DNA of 64,000 nucleotides from Nanobdellota archaeon (GTDB lineage Archaea; Aenigmatarchaeota; Aenigmatarchaeia; Aenigmatarchaeales; Aenigmatarchaeaceae): NCBI GenBank assembly GCA_018901755.1, contig JAHIDZ010000015.1, positions 1 to 64,000 of the forward strand, read 5' to 3'. Shown piece by piece: positions 16,281 to 24,608 of this stretch (position 1 is its first letter; each line of letters starts with the position of its first letter). The notes under the pieces were generated by a model. It saw only the letters and a program-made list of their open reading frames with translations, ran no database searches and was not told where the DNA came from. The position numbers and the translations under genes were made by a program.

Positions 16281-17522
16281 ATGATAGGATTACTAGCTCA
16301 GTATAATGGTATTTTATTAGTCATAACAAGTTTTGCGCTGATAGTTTCATCTTTCTGGTTATTCGTTTACGCATTCAAAGGTAAGGAGATAAGGAAAGGA
16401 TATAGTAATACTAAGTTTTTCCCTAAGTTGAGTATAATAATACCAGCGCATAATGAGGCAGGAAGTATAGGGAGAACATTAAAATCAGTATTTGGTAGCA
16501 ATTACCCTAAAAATAAGATAGAAGTGATAGTTGTTGATGATGGTTCTACGGACAATACACTTTCTATAGTTAAAGGGTTTCCAGTAAAAATTATAAGAAA
16601 TATTAAGAAACTTGGTAAAGTTGGTTCTCTTAACAAGGCAATAAAGAAAGCAGTTGGTGAAATTGTTATTACTATGGATGCCGATACTGCTTTAGAAAGT
16701 AATTCATTAGCTCTTTTAATTAGACAGTTTGAAGATCCAAGAGTTGGCGCTGTTTCTGGTGTGTATAAAGCAAGAAATACAAAGAAAATGATTGAAAAGG
16801 TTCAGGCTTTAGAATATTTATGGTTTGGTTTTACTAGGAAATTACAAGAAACATTAAATTGTGTGCTAGTTATACCTGGGGCCCTCGGCGCATTCAGACG
16901 AGATGTTCTAATCAAAGTAAAAGGATTTGATTCAGATACAATGATAGAAGATTATGATATGACAATTAAAGTTCATAAAGCTGGATATAAGATAAAATGC
17001 GAAAAAGATGCAATCGGTTGGATAGACGCGCCATCTAGTTTGTTAGCTCTGATGAGACAGAGAATAAGATGGTTCCGAGGTGGCTTGCAAGTTTATGCAA
17101 AACATTCAGATATATTCAAAGGAAAAATCGGAATGATAACAGTTCTATGGACAACAGAGTTAGTCGGTATAGTTATGCAATTATTAATCTTTGGGCTATT
17201 TGGATTTGAAATAATAAAACATCTTTTTAATTATTCTTTATTGGAGATATTTGCAATATTAAAATTATGGTTAGTTGATATGCTGCTGCTTAGAATTACC
17301 TTAGTCGATTCAATATTATTTGTTTCAGTAATTTTATTTATTGTTGGTGTAATTAATGCAGCGCTATCTGTCAAAATTATGAAAGAACCAATGAGAAAAA
17401 TGTTATTATATCCTGCAATGATATTTTATTCTGGTATACTTTCTTTTGTTTTCATTAAAGCTCTATTTGACGAAATGGTTGGAACTAAAAGAATATGGTC
17501 TTTAGAGCATGGCAAGTGTTAG
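16281..17522 (+). CDS. Membrane glycosyltransferase, family 2
   Basis: A 413-residue processive-type GT2 enzyme. An N-terminal membrane helix (12-32) leads to the catalytic domain: IPAHNEAGS (about 54-62), VVDDGSTD (84-91), the DxD motif DAD (133-135), ED (223-224) as the catalytic base, and QRIRW (260-264), the (Q/R)xxRW signature of cellulose/chitin/hyaluronan-synthase-like enzymes. Two to four membrane helices follow. It transfers sugars from nucleotide donors to lipid or polysaccharide, probably for surface glycans; its position after the S-layer gene fits surface glycosylation, which is inference. It overlaps the convergent DUF63 gene by 21 bases. Confidence 0.88.
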   Translation: MIGLLAQYNGILLVITSFALIVSSFWLFVYAFKGKEIRKGYSNTKFFPKLSIIIPAHNEAGSIGRTLKSVFGSNYPKNKIEVIVVDDGSTDNTLSIVKGFPVKIIRNIKKLGKVGSLNKAIKKAVGEIVITMDADTALESNSLALLIRQFEDPRVGAVSGVYKARNTKKMIEKVQALEYLWFGFTRKLQETLNCVLVIPGALGAFRRDVLIKVKGFDSDTMIEDYDMTIKVHKAGYKIKCEKDAIGWIDAPSSLLALMRQRIRWFRGGLQVYAKHSDIFKGKIGMITVLWTTELVGIVMQLLIFGLFGFEIIKHLFNYSLLEIFAILKLWLVDMLLLRITLVDSILFVSVILFIVGVINAALSVKIMKEPMRKMLLYPAMIFYSGILSFVFIKALFDEMVGTKRIWSLEHGKC

Positions 17523-18290
17523 GAAATTTCTAACTCCAAGAGCCGCGCCAAGTATGAATATAATTATTTTTAAGAAATTTTTCATATTTTTATCATCTAT
17601 TTCTTTATCTAAGATATGAAGCACAAAGTAGACAACAATTATTTTTAATGGGAACATTATCCATGGTCCAAATATATTTATTAGAAATGTTGGCAGTACA
17701 TGTTGTTCGTAGTATCCGAAATAGCTTAATGCTGTGAATGTAGAAGATGCATCGAATAAATGCGCTACAAAAATTCCAGCGTTTTCAAAACTTAATTTTT
17801 TAGGAAATAATTTATGATAGCCGAAAAATGCTAATGCCCAAATTGCTAGTAGAGATAAGATTATAGTTATGCTTAATAGATTAGTCATTCTTGTTATGGA
17901 TAAATTGTATAATAATAATAGTGTACCAGATACAATCATGAATTTATAATAAGGTATTTTGAATGATTTTTCTAACTGTAATCCAATTAGTAATAGTGAT
18001 ATTGTTATCAAAAATATAACTACATATATCGGAGGTGAACACCACCACCACTGATTTCCATATATTCCAAGCAAATGGTCCCTAAGCGCTCGTGTCCAGC
18101 CACCATAAATTATGAACGGTAATAATGCTAGGAAAAAGTTCTTGTCAATTTTTATTTTTAATTTTTTAAGCAGTTTGTAAATCCATATTACTGCAAGTAC
18201 AAGTATTAGACCATAGATTAGAGTAGATTCAAGTGTGTAGTATTTGCATAAAGGTGTTACAAATTTTTCAGTAAACCACTCTGTTATCAT
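17502..18290 (-). CDS. DUF63 family membrane protein
   Basis: A 262-residue protein with about seven membrane helices. The motif YGGWTRALRDH (about 92-102) followed by WWWCSPPIYVVIF is typical of the archaeal DUF63 family, whose function is unknown. The 3' end overlaps the glycosyltransferase gene by 21 bases on the opposite strand. The length is close to other members as I recall them. A role in the cell envelope is only suggested by the neighbouring glycosyltransferase and S-layer genes. Confidence 0.8.
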   Translation of the reverse strand: MITEWFTEKFVTPLCKYYTLESTLIYGLILVLAVIWIYKLLKKLKIKIDKNFFLALLPFIIYGGWTRALRDHLLGIYGNQWWWCSPPIYVVIFLITISLLLIGLQLEKSFKIPYYKFMIVSGTLLLLYNLSITRMTNLLSITIILSLLAIWALAFFGYHKLFPKKLSFENAGIFVAHLFDASSTFTALSYFGYYEQHVLPTFLINIFGPWIMFPLKIIVVYFVLHILDKEIDDKNMKNFLKIIIFILGAALGVRNFLTLAML

Positions 18291-18389
18291 AATAAAGAAT
18301 TATGTTTCTAGTAATTAAACCTTTCACTCCAGTTGAGGGTAAAGAAGATATATAAGATGAATAAACCATATAAAATATTGGTGAAAAGA

Positions 18390-18467
18390 ATGGAAGTGAA
18401 AGAAATATTATTGCTTGCTACAATCTTAATGATATTTATAGTTTTAGTAATTTCGTTTGTGAAGTGA
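18390..18467 (+). CDS. 25-aa single-span membrane peptide
   Basis: A GGTGA site precedes ATG-GAA-GTG. The 25 residues are MEVKE followed by about 17 hydrophobic residues and a final lysine (FVKstop), an orientation typical of tiny membrane peptides. The stop overlaps the GTGATT ribosome site of the next small membrane gene, so they are likely one operon. Confidence 0.5.
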   Translation: MEVKEILLLATILMIFIVLVISFVK

Positions 18468-18472
18468 TTTAT

Positions 18473-18685
18473 ATGAAAAAGGAAGACTTGATACTAGCAA
18501 TTGCATTCGCGATAGCGACAATTCTATTTTTATGGTATATTTTTGGAAAATCACCAACCCTCGAACAAGTGATTCTTGGCGCCACTTTGTTAAATTCTGG
18601 ATGGATATATTCGATGAATTCAAAATTCAGAGAACATATCGGTGAACATCGTGGTTATAGTAAAGCTAAACATAGTTCTGAATAG
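18473..18685 (+). CDS. Small membrane protein, 70 aa
   Basis: Start at the ATG after GTGATTTAT. It has a membrane helix at about 5-25 (LILAIAFAIATILFLWYIFG), a second, weaker hydrophobic stretch (VILGATLLNSGWIY), and a charged His/Lys-rich tail. The 3' end is 2 bases from the convergent pth2 stop. The function is not recognised. Confidence 0.55.
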   Translation: MKKEDLILAIAFAIATILFLWYIFGKSPTLEQVILGATLLNSGWIYSMNSKFREHIGEHRGYSKAKHSSE

Positions 18686-18687
18686 AA

Positions 18688-19026
18688 TCAAAGCAGTTTT
18701 AATTTATTAGTTATTTTATCTATTTTTTCATCTGAATCAGGTCCGATACCGACAGCTGTTTTTGATGGTTCTTTAAGTTGCGTTAATCCAGCATCTGTTA
18801 TTATTTCACATGTTAATTTTTCACGTTTAGCAGCCTTGAAAATATCAATTAGTTCTTTTTCTGTTTTAACTTTTAAAACTATTTTTTTCATTCCAGAAGA
18901 TATCCAATTTTCTCTTTTCTGTGAGTTCGCGTTTAGGAAAGAAGCAATACTTGCATGGCAACCCTGAGAAACCAGTTTACCCTTTTCCATACCCAAATCT
19001 GTCCTTAAAATGATAGCTTGCTTCAT
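18688..19026 (-). CDS. pth2: Peptidyl-tRNA hydrolase, archaeal/eukaryotic type
   Basis: Pth2 releases peptides from stalled peptidyl-tRNA. The 112-residue frame from the ATG at 19026 begins MKQAIILRTDLGMEKGK, matching the family start, then GCHASIASF and the C-terminal TDAGLTQLKEPSKTAVGIGP, which includes the active-site region. An upstream extension of 7 residues is open but unlike family members. It is divergent from the CDP-alcohol phosphotransferase gene with only about 40 bases between, so the two promoters overlap. Confidence 0.92.
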   Translation of the reverse strand: MKQAIILRTDLGMEKGKLVSQGCHASIASFLNANSQKRENWISSGMKKIVLKVKTEKELIDIFKAAKREKLTCEIITDAGLTQLKEPSKTAVGIGPDSDEKIDKITNKLKLL

Positions 19027-19074
19027 AACAATACTTTCAAATACCACTATAAATAATTATATTCTATGCTTCAT

Positions 19075-19635
19075 ATGATAGATAAGAAGACTCGGATAAG
19101 GAGTAAATTACTTGCGCCGTTTGTAATTAACATTAATCCGAATATAATATCACTTTTATCTTTGATTGCAGCAATTTTGGGTGGGATGTATTTTTATTAT
19201 AATTTGATTTCATATGCAGTTTTATTTGTTTTCTTGAATGGATTTTTTGACGCACTAGATGGTGAAATTGCTAGAAAACGCGGAGCAAGCGTTCTTGGGG
19301 ATTTCTTAGATCATACATTTGATAGATTATCAGACGTTGCTATACTATTGGGTATAACTTTAGGAGGATATGTACCAGAACAGCTTGGATTCTTTTTAAT
19401 AATAATTACGTTACTAGTTTCATATCTAGGTACAGAAGCACAAGCATTAACAAAGGGTAGACTATATGCAGGACTTTTGGGAAGAGCAGAACGATTAGTA
19501 TTGATAATGATATTTGGAATATTACAATTGGTTTATGGTGGTAATATGATTTATGACGGGATTCTTATTTTAATTGCATTTTCTATTATTACATTTATTC
19601 AAAGATTTGTTAAAATATACAGGGATCTTAAATGA
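19075..19635 (+). CDS. CDP-alcohol phosphatidyltransferase family protein
   Basis: A membrane enzyme with the full signature D-x2-DG-x2-AR-x8-G-x3-D-x3-D: DALDGEIAR then GDFLDHTFD. Such enzymes swap CMP for a polar head group such as inositol phosphate or serine; in archaea, archaetidylinositol-phosphate synthase is the closest type in size. Five to six membrane helices are visible over 186 residues. The TATA box at about 19048 fits a leaderless start at the ATG at 19075 rather than 19066. It overlaps the next membrane gene by 4 bases. Together with carS and the tetraether synthase it forms part of a lipid-related region. Confidence 0.82.
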   Translation: MIDKKTRIRSKLLAPFVININPNIISLLSLIAAILGGMYFYYNLISYAVLFVFLNGFFDALDGEIARKRGASVLGDFLDHTFDRLSDVAILLGITLGGYVPEQLGFFLIIITLLVSYLGTEAQALTKGRLYAGLLGRAERLVLIMIFGILQLVYGGNMIYDGILILIAFSIITFIQRFVKIYRDLK

Positions 19636-20144
19636 TAGATGTTGCATCGTTTATAGCATGGGCGAATCAAACGATTGTGGTATTTGGTTATTTTGGTATA
19701 ATTATTGTTGCATTTGTATCTTCAGTTTCTGTTGTGTTGCCAACTTTTCCACTATCAGCAATAGTTGTTTTTGCAGTCGCAATGAAAATGCATCCAATTA
19801 TTATTGCCATATGCGCAGGATTTGGATCAGCTACTGGTGAGCTAACAGGTTATTTAATCGGAATGGGTGGAAAGAAAACAATTTTAAAAAAATATAAGAA
19901 TAAGATTCAAAAATTAGAAAAAATGTTTGAAAAATATAGAGGCGGTGTTGTTATTTTTTTCTTTTCATTCTTACCAATCGTTCCAATAGATGTCATGGGG
20001 GTATTTGCTGGAACAGTTGGTTATGGTGTTAAGAAATTCTATATTGCCTGTTTAGCTGGTAAGATATGTAGATATTTGTTAATTGTTACAATGACTTATT
20101 ATGGAATAGGCGTGGCTTCAAGCTATTTTGGTTTTATTTTTTAG
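19632..20144 (+). CDS. DedA/VTT-domain membrane protein
   Basis: A 170-residue SNARE-associated (VTT/DedA) family protein with four or five hydrophobic segments. Family features are a first re-entrant loop (FVSSVSVVLPTFPLSAIVVFA), the glycine-rich GFGSATGELTGYLIG, and FFFSFLPIVPIDVMGVFAG, which carries the conserved proline-rich motif. DedA-type proteins act as lipid scramblases/flippases, including for undecaprenyl phosphate in bacteria. It is translationally coupled to the CDP-alcohol transferase gene (4-base overlap), which supports a role in lipid handling. It overlaps the convergent PHP gene by 27 bases. Confidence 0.8.
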   Translation: MIDVASFIAWANQTIVVFGYFGIIIVAFVSSVSVVLPTFPLSAIVVFAVAMKMHPIIIAICAGFGSATGELTGYLIGMGGKKTILKKYKNKIQKLEKMFEKYRGGVVIFFFSFLPIVPIDVMGVFAGTVGYGVKKFYIACLAGKICRYLLIVTMTYYGIGVASSYFGFIF

Positions 20145-20807
20145 AATTCGATGTTTAACTGATCTTCCATATTTTTTTATACTTATTATAGCTACATCTT
20201 TAATTGGTGTATACATACCAAATATAGTTATTTTATTTTTTCGTATTGCTTCTATTGGATCTCCTTCACAAGACACACCGGCGTTTCCAACATTTTTATA
20301 ATAATGTGCATCGCTACCTGCAGTAAACGGCTTATGATTTTTTATAGCTAATTTTCTAGCTTTTAAATTTTGAAATGATCTACAACTTCCTGCGTTAAAC
20401 ACTTCGATTGCATCAGCTTTCACAGCTTTTTCTTTAAGACATTCTCTAAGACCGAATTCGCCGTATGGATGTGGTGCTACAGCTAATCCATTAAGTGCAT
20501 GAATTTTTTCTATAGTTGTTTCGAGCGTAAGACCATCTGGAATATTTTCTCTAATTCCTAATGCGAGAAGATCACCGGATAATGTTCTAATTTCCATACC
20601 AGTTATTATTTTAAAATCTAATTTATGAGTTTTAACATATTCCTCACCAACTAAACTACCTTTAACAGTTTGGTGATCTGTTATTGCTATTCCACCAAGT
20701 CCACGTTTAATAGCAGCATTAATCATCTCAGCAGGTGTGTTAAGTGCATCTCTACCCCAGAAGTGGTGTAGGCTGTATGTTGTATGAGTATGAAGATCAA
20801 ATCGCAT
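20118..20807 (-). CDS. PHP-domain phosphoesterase
   Basis: A 229-residue PHP-family metal-dependent phosphoesterase. The motifs are FDLHTHTTYS (residues about 3-12), AITDHQT, GMEIRT, APHPYGE and AGSDAHYY, giving the usual nine metal ligands. Substrates in this family range from histidinol phosphate to nucleotides; nothing here fixes the substrate. I take the ATG at 20807 because GTGGT precedes it and the carS stop ends just before. It lies in one operon with carS and overlaps the end of the convergent DedA gene. Confidence 0.78.
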   Translation of the reverse strand: MRFDLHTHTTYSLHHFWGRDALNTPAEMINAAIKRGLGGIAITDHQTVKGSLVGEEYVKTHKLDFKIITGMEIRTLSGDLLALGIRENIPDGLTLETTIEKIHALNGLAVAPHPYGEFGLRECLKEKAVKADAIEVFNAGSCRSFQNLKARKLAIKNHKPFTAGSDAHYYKNVGNAGVSCEGDPIEAIRKNKITIFGMYTPIKDVAIISIKKYGRSVKHRILKNKTKIA

Positions 20808-20809
20808 TT

Positions 20810-21364
20810 TTACCACGGCTCTCTTTTTATTTTTAATGCATATCCAATTATCGAAGCACCACGATGAATTAGAAATGTCATGATGAACATCCAGACAACC
20901 ATTATGGTTGTGTAATTTACAAACATGAAAGTGAATAGTAACACACCTATTATGAAATCTAACTGATCGAAGAACATGAAGTTTTGTCCTCTTTTCATTC
21001 CAAGTCTTCTTTTGAAGAAACTTTTAATCAAATCGCCCATTAATGCTCCAAATGGTATCAAGAAAGCGATTAATGCATTCATTATTGGTAATGATACACC
21101 ATATTGATTGGCATATAGACTAAGACTTGGGAATAAAACTGTTTCAGCTAATCCGACTAGAAATCCAGCCATTACACCTAAAGTAAGTCCTTCCCAAGTT
21201 TTTCCATCTCCAAATATTCTGTTTCCTTTGTATGATTTTCCAAAATCAATAGGATGACTTTCAATACCATATACTCTTACGAATGTAGGGAAACAATTTG
21301 CAGCATATGCTGGAAATAATATCCAGAAGGCTCTAATAAATTCCGCCAATAATAAAAATAACAT
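20810..21364 (-). CDS. carS: CDP-archaeol synthase
   Basis: CarS transfers CMP from CTP to digeranylgeranylglyceryl phosphate, making the activated precursor of archaeal phospholipids. The 184-residue membrane protein contains the family signatures DFGKSYKGNRIFGDGKTWEG and GALMGDLIKSFFKRRLG-MKRGQNFMFFDQLDF, the CTP/metal-binding regions. Four or five membrane helices are visible. It is followed closely by the PHP phosphoesterase. Other lipid genes lie nearby (CDP-alcohol transferase, tetraether synthase). Confidence 0.93.
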   Translation of the reverse strand: MLFLLLAEFIRAFWILFPAYAANCFPTFVRVYGIESHPIDFGKSYKGNRIFGDGKTWEGLTLGVMAGFLVGLAETVLFPSLSLYANQYGVSLPIMNALIAFLIPFGALMGDLIKSFFKRRLGMKRGQNFMFFDQLDFIIGVLLFTFMFVNYTTIMVVWMFIMTFLIHRGASIIGYALKIKREPW

Positions 21365-21453
21365 AAAATTATTGCGAGACTATCCTTATTAATCTTTCCT
21401 CTTAAGGAAACCTTTAAATACCTTTAACCGCAATTAAATTTACACGTGATAGA

Positions 21454-21618
21454 ATGGTACTAAAATGTTCAACATGCGGAGTAAACTTAATAGGGCAAAG
21501 TAAGTTTGTAAAATTTCAGTGCCCAAACTGTTCTGAAACAACTATAATTCGATGTTATCAGTGTAAAAAGAACGCAAATCCATATGAATGCGAAAAATGT
21601 AAATTTAGAGGACCTTAA
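21454..21618 (+). CDS. Small archaeal zinc-finger protein, 54 aa
   Basis: Two zinc ribbons with four CxxC knuckles: CSTC, CPNC, CYQC and CEKC. The spacing matches the small archaeal zinc-finger family (HVO_2753-like/DUF1610-type). The ATG follows CGTGATAGA, a clear ribosome site. It sits 10 bases before aEF1-beta, an arrangement common in archaea, and is likely co-transcribed. RNA or protein binding is inferred from the fold. Confidence 0.85.
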   Translation: MVLKCSTCGVNLIGQSKFVKFQCPNCSETTIIRCYQCKKNANPYECEKCKFRGP

Positions 21619-21628
21619 GTGATTATTT

Positions 21629-21880
21629 ATGGGTAATGTATTAATCTCAATTAAAATTATGCCAACTTCTGTTGAAATAAACTTAGAAGATGTTGTTACT
21701 AAAATTAAAGAAAATGTAGAACTTAAAGATTATAAAATAGAACCAATGGCTTTTGGATTAAAATGTTTAAGAATACTTGTCCTAACTCCAGATAAGGGAG
21801 GAACAGATGAAATAGAAGGACTGATTAATGCGATAGATGGCGTTGAATCAGTTGAAGTTGAAAACGTAACCTTATCTTAA
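21629..21880 (+). CDS. ef1b: Translation elongation factor 1-beta
   Basis: aEF1-beta is the guanine-nucleotide exchange factor that recycles aEF1A. The 83 residues match the whole archaeal protein: VLISIKIMPTSVEINLE, then KIEPMAFGLKCLRILVLTPD and the final DGVESVEVENVTLS. GTGATTATTT precedes the ATG. It is co-transcribed with the zinc-finger gene. An HNH endonuclease gene follows after 15 bases. Confidence 0.93.
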   Translation: MGNVLISIKIMPTSVEINLEDVVTKIKENVELKDYKIEPMAFGLKCLRILVLTPDKGGTDEIEGLINAIDGVESVEVENVTLS

Positions 21881-21895
21881 TACTCATCAAAGAAA

Positions 21896-22552
21896 ATGGA
21901 AATGATAGGCATGAAAGGAATTAGAATTTGCAGAAATGGTAAACCATGGGGTCATAATAGAAATTATCATAACCCAGAATATATAAGAAAACAAAGAGAA
22001 ACACATCTTGGAATCAAAAATGGGAACTGGAAAGGCGGAATAACAAAACAACATATGGAGAAATATGCAACGCGAAGCGATTATCTTTTTTCTGCTGAAA
22101 ATATGAATAGAATTCGTGTTACAGGAATGAGGAGTAAGAAAGGTATGGATAATCCGATGTTTGGTAGAAAACATTCTGAAGGAACCAGATTACTGATGAG
22201 TCAAAAGAAAATTGGAATATTTGATGGTCCTGGAAATCCAAATTGGTGCGGGGGCATATCGTTTGAACCTTATGGCCAAGAGTTTGATGATCAGTTAAAG
22301 GAACAGGTTCGAAAAAGAGATAATCATAAATGTCAATTATGTTTTATTCATCAAAATGAAATGAGAAATCGTACTAATAGATCATATAAGTTAATCGTAC
22401 ATCATATTGATTATGACAAAACAAATAACACACCCGAGAATTTAATTTCGTTGTGCAGAAAATGTCATATTAAAACAAACTATAAAAGACAAAAATGGAC
22501 TATACATCTAAAAGATAAAATAAACGGAGGTTTTACACGTGGTAGAGTTTGA
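21896..22552 (+). CDS. Free-standing HNH endonuclease with NUMOD3 motif
   Basis: A 218-residue HNH nuclease. The C-terminal domain has CQLCFIHQNE, then LIVHHIDYDKTNNTPENLISLCRKCH, a complete HNH/zinc layout. The middle contains NPMFGRKHSEGTRLLMSQKK, a NUMOD3-type DNA-binding repeat, and NGNWKGGITK is another motif seen in phage HNH homing enzymes. No intron surrounds it; it lies between aEF1-beta and a small conserved gene and overlaps the latter's GTG start by 14 bases. This is the pattern of a mobile free-standing homing endonuclease. Several in-frame Met codons leave the start uncertain. Confidence 0.85.
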   Translation: MEMIGMKGIRICRNGKPWGHNRNYHNPEYIRKQRETHLGIKNGNWKGGITKQHMEKYATRSDYLFSAENMNRIRVTGMRSKKGMDNPMFGRKHSEGTRLLMSQKKIGIFDGPGNPNWCGGISFEPYGQEFDDQLKEQVRKRDNHKCQLCFIHQNEMRNRTNRSYKLIVHHIDYDKTNNTPENLISLCRKCHIKTNYKRQKWTIHLKDKINGGFTRGRV

Positions 22553-22769
22553 AACAAAAGAAGTAAAAGAAATAAAATTCGGAAATAACAAGTTTTTGGA
22601 AGTAGCTTTGAAAACAGCAAAAACAGACGAAGGTCAATCAGATTTCGTCTCGATTTCTAAAGGATTCATGACACAAACAGGAGAAAAAAGATTCAAGAAT
22701 TCATTAGGATTCCCAGCTGAATCAGAGATAAGAGATAGACTTGTAGAAGCTTTGCAAGGCATTCTTTAA
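22539..22769 (+). CDS. Conserved small hypothetical protein, 76 aa
   Basis: It starts with GTG preceded by a strong GGAGG located inside the end of the HNH gene. The sequence (VEFETKEVKEIKFGNNKFLEVALK) suggests a small beta-barrel then helices (ESEIRDRLVEALQGIL). No family is named. It is followed by a terminator hairpin. Because its ribosome site lies in the HNH coding region, either the HNH gene arrived with it or the site was recreated on insertion. Confidence 0.6.
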   Translation: MVEFETKEVKEIKFGNNKFLEVALKTAKTDEGQSDFVSISKGFMTQTGEKRFKNSLGFPAESEIRDRLVEALQGIL

Positions 22770-22778
22770 GATTTGAGA

Positions 22779-22817
22779 AAGTAGGAAATTAACCTCCTAC
22801 TTCGATTTTATTTTTTC
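22779..22817 (+). terminator. Terminator hairpin
   Basis: The perfect 8-bp inverted repeat AAGTAGGA/TCCTACTT (22779-22786, 22795-22802) is followed by a T-rich tract. It sits between two converging genes, so it may serve both. Confidence 0.7.
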
Positions 22818-22945
22818 ATTTGAAATGTACCTTTGCAAATAGAACATCCCTGCGGGCTATTACACTTTATACATACAATTGCACCACAACGATTGCATGT
22901 CTGTGTTCCGATTCCACCACATGCTTTACAGATACCGAATCTCAT
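22808..22945 (-). CDS. Small zinc-finger protein, 45 aa
   Basis: Start at the ATG at 22945 after GTGATTAC. It has three or four CxxC knuckles in 45 residues: CKAC, CNRC, CIKC and CSIC. The frame is open further upstream, but that part lies in the divergent promoter and gene region and looks non-coding. It is divergent from the tetraether synthase gene. RNA-binding or metal-storage roles are possible, and the family is not certain. Confidence 0.65.
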   Translation of the reverse strand: MRFGICKACGGIGTQTCNRCGAIVCIKCNSPQGCSICKGTFQMKK

Positions 22946-23006
22946 GTAATCACAATCCTTAATAAGTTTACGATATTTATATAATTTACTGAAACAGATG
23001 ATGATT

Positions 23007-24584
23007 ATGAAAGAACTTAGTAAGACTAGATCATTATGTCCCGAGTGTTTGAAAACTTTAGATGCTACTATATTTGAAGAAGATAATAAAGTTTTTATTA
23101 CTAAGACTTGTCCAGAACACGGCGAGTGCACGGAAGTATACTGGGAAGATGCTGAGATGTATAAGAAAGCACAGAAATGGGCACGAGACGGTAAAGGGAT
23201 TTCAAACCCAAATATAGAAATGACTAAAGAATGCCCTGGAAGTTGTGGTCTTTGTAAAAATCATAAATCTCATACTTGTTTAGGTAATGTTGTTATTACA
23301 AATCGTTGTGATTTAGCATGTTGGTATTGCTTTTTTTTCGCATCAAAAATGGGTTATGTTTATGAACCTACTAAAGATCAGATAAGAGCTATGTTGAAAA
23401 ATATGCGAGGAGAAGGACCAGTTGGTTGCAAAGCTGTACAATTTACTGGAGGAAATCCAGAGGTAAGAGAAGATTTAATTGATATAATTAAAATTGCAAA
23501 AGAAGAAGGGTATAGACACATACAACCAAATATTAATGGAACATACAAATTATGGAAAGATCCTGAATTTGCTAAGCAAATGAAAGAAGCTGGTGCAAAT
23601 ACAATTTATCTTTCTTTCGATGGAACTAATCCTAAAACAAATCCTAAAAATCATTGGGAAGTTCCATTTGCTATTGAAAATTGTAGAAAAGTAAAACTTG
23701 GAATTACTTTAGTTCCAACTGTCATCAAAGGAACAAATGATCAAGATGTTGGAAATATTGTCAAATTTGGTTTGAATAATATTGATATTGTAAGAGCAAT
23801 TAATTTTCAACCAGTTTCATTGGTTGGTAGAATTTCTAAAGCAGACAGAGAAAAGATGAGAATAACAATACCAACTCTGATAAAAAATATTGAAAAACAA
23901 ACAGACGGTATGATTGTTAAAGAAGATTGGTATCCTATTCCTATAGTTTCAGGCGTTACTAGAATAGTAGAAGCACTATTTGGTAAACCACAGTATCAAT
24001 TAAGTTCTCACTTTGCTTGTGGTATGTCTACATTTGTATACAAACAAGGCGATGAAGTTATTCCATTTCCAAGATTTGTTGACGTTGAAGGATTAATGAC
24101 ATATTTTAATGAAAAGGCAGATCAGATAGAATCTGGACAAAACAGATTACTAACAGGCGCAAAAATAGCTGCAAGTCTTGGAAAATATATTGATAAAGAC
24201 AAACAGCCAAAGGATTTAAATCTTTCAAAAATATTTGCAGATATTATTTTAAACAAAGGAAGTTACGCATCAATGCGTGTGTTAATGCACAAGATTCAGA
24301 TGATGGGAATCATGCATTTCCAAGATTTGTATAATTACGATATTGAACGAACGAAAAGATGTGTTATACATTATGCTCAACCTGATGGAACCATCGTACC
24401 GTTTTGCGCATTTAATGTAATACCAGAATGGTATCGTGATAAAGTACAAAGAAAATATTCTATAAGTATACCAGAATGGGAAGCAAAAACTGGAAAGAAA
24501 TTAGATGAGATTTTATATAAACGAGATGTGAAAAAACTGGAAGCAGATCCAATTTACAAGAAAGCATATCAAGGATTCATTTAA
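23007..24584 (+). CDS. tes: Tetraether lipid synthase-like radical SAM enzyme
   Basis: A large radical-SAM protein. Its start (TRSLCPECLKTLDATIFEEDNKVFITKTCPEHGE) is the hallmark of the archaeal Tes/MJ0619 group, with further cysteines CPGSCGLCKNH before the SAM cluster motif CDLACWYC (about residues 101-108). FTGGNPEVREDL is the GGE-like SAM motif. Tes couples two archaeol chains tail-to-tail to make membrane-spanning tetraether lipids. The 525-residue length fits. Three Met codons compete; the TATA element at about 22976 suggests a leaderless start at 22998-23007. The stop codon overlaps the promoter of the next gene. A related SAM enzyme with another lipid substrate cannot be excluded. Confidence 0.85.
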   Translation: MKELSKTRSLCPECLKTLDATIFEEDNKVFITKTCPEHGECTEVYWEDAEMYKKAQKWARDGKGISNPNIEMTKECPGSCGLCKNHKSHTCLGNVVITNRCDLACWYCFFFASKMGYVYEPTKDQIRAMLKNMRGEGPVGCKAVQFTGGNPEVREDLIDIIKIAKEEGYRHIQPNINGTYKLWKDPEFAKQMKEAGANTIYLSFDGTNPKTNPKNHWEVPFAIENCRKVKLGITLVPTVIKGTNDQDVGNIVKFGLNNIDIVRAINFQPVSLVGRISKADREKMRITIPTLIKNIEKQTDGMIVKEDWYPIPIVSGVTRIVEALFGKPQYQLSSHFACGMSTFVYKQGDEVIPFPRFVDVEGLMTYFNEKADQIESGQNRLLTGAKIAASLGKYIDKDKQPKDLNLSKIFADIILNKGSYASMRVLMHKIQMMGIMHFQDLYNYDIERTKRCVIHYAQPDGTIVPFCAFNVIPEWYRDKVQRKYSISIPEWEAKTGKKLDEILYKRDVKKLEADPIYKKAYQGFI

Positions 24585-24608
24585 ATCCTTTTCTGTTCTA
24601 TTATAATT
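24578..24608 (+). promoter_or_regulatory. Leaderless promoter, copied type (P1)
   Basis: TTTAAATCC at 24580 starts 29 bases before the ATG at 24609 and overlaps the tes stop codon. About 30 bases from the TATA box onward are almost identical to the promoter at 27431. Confidence 0.7.
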
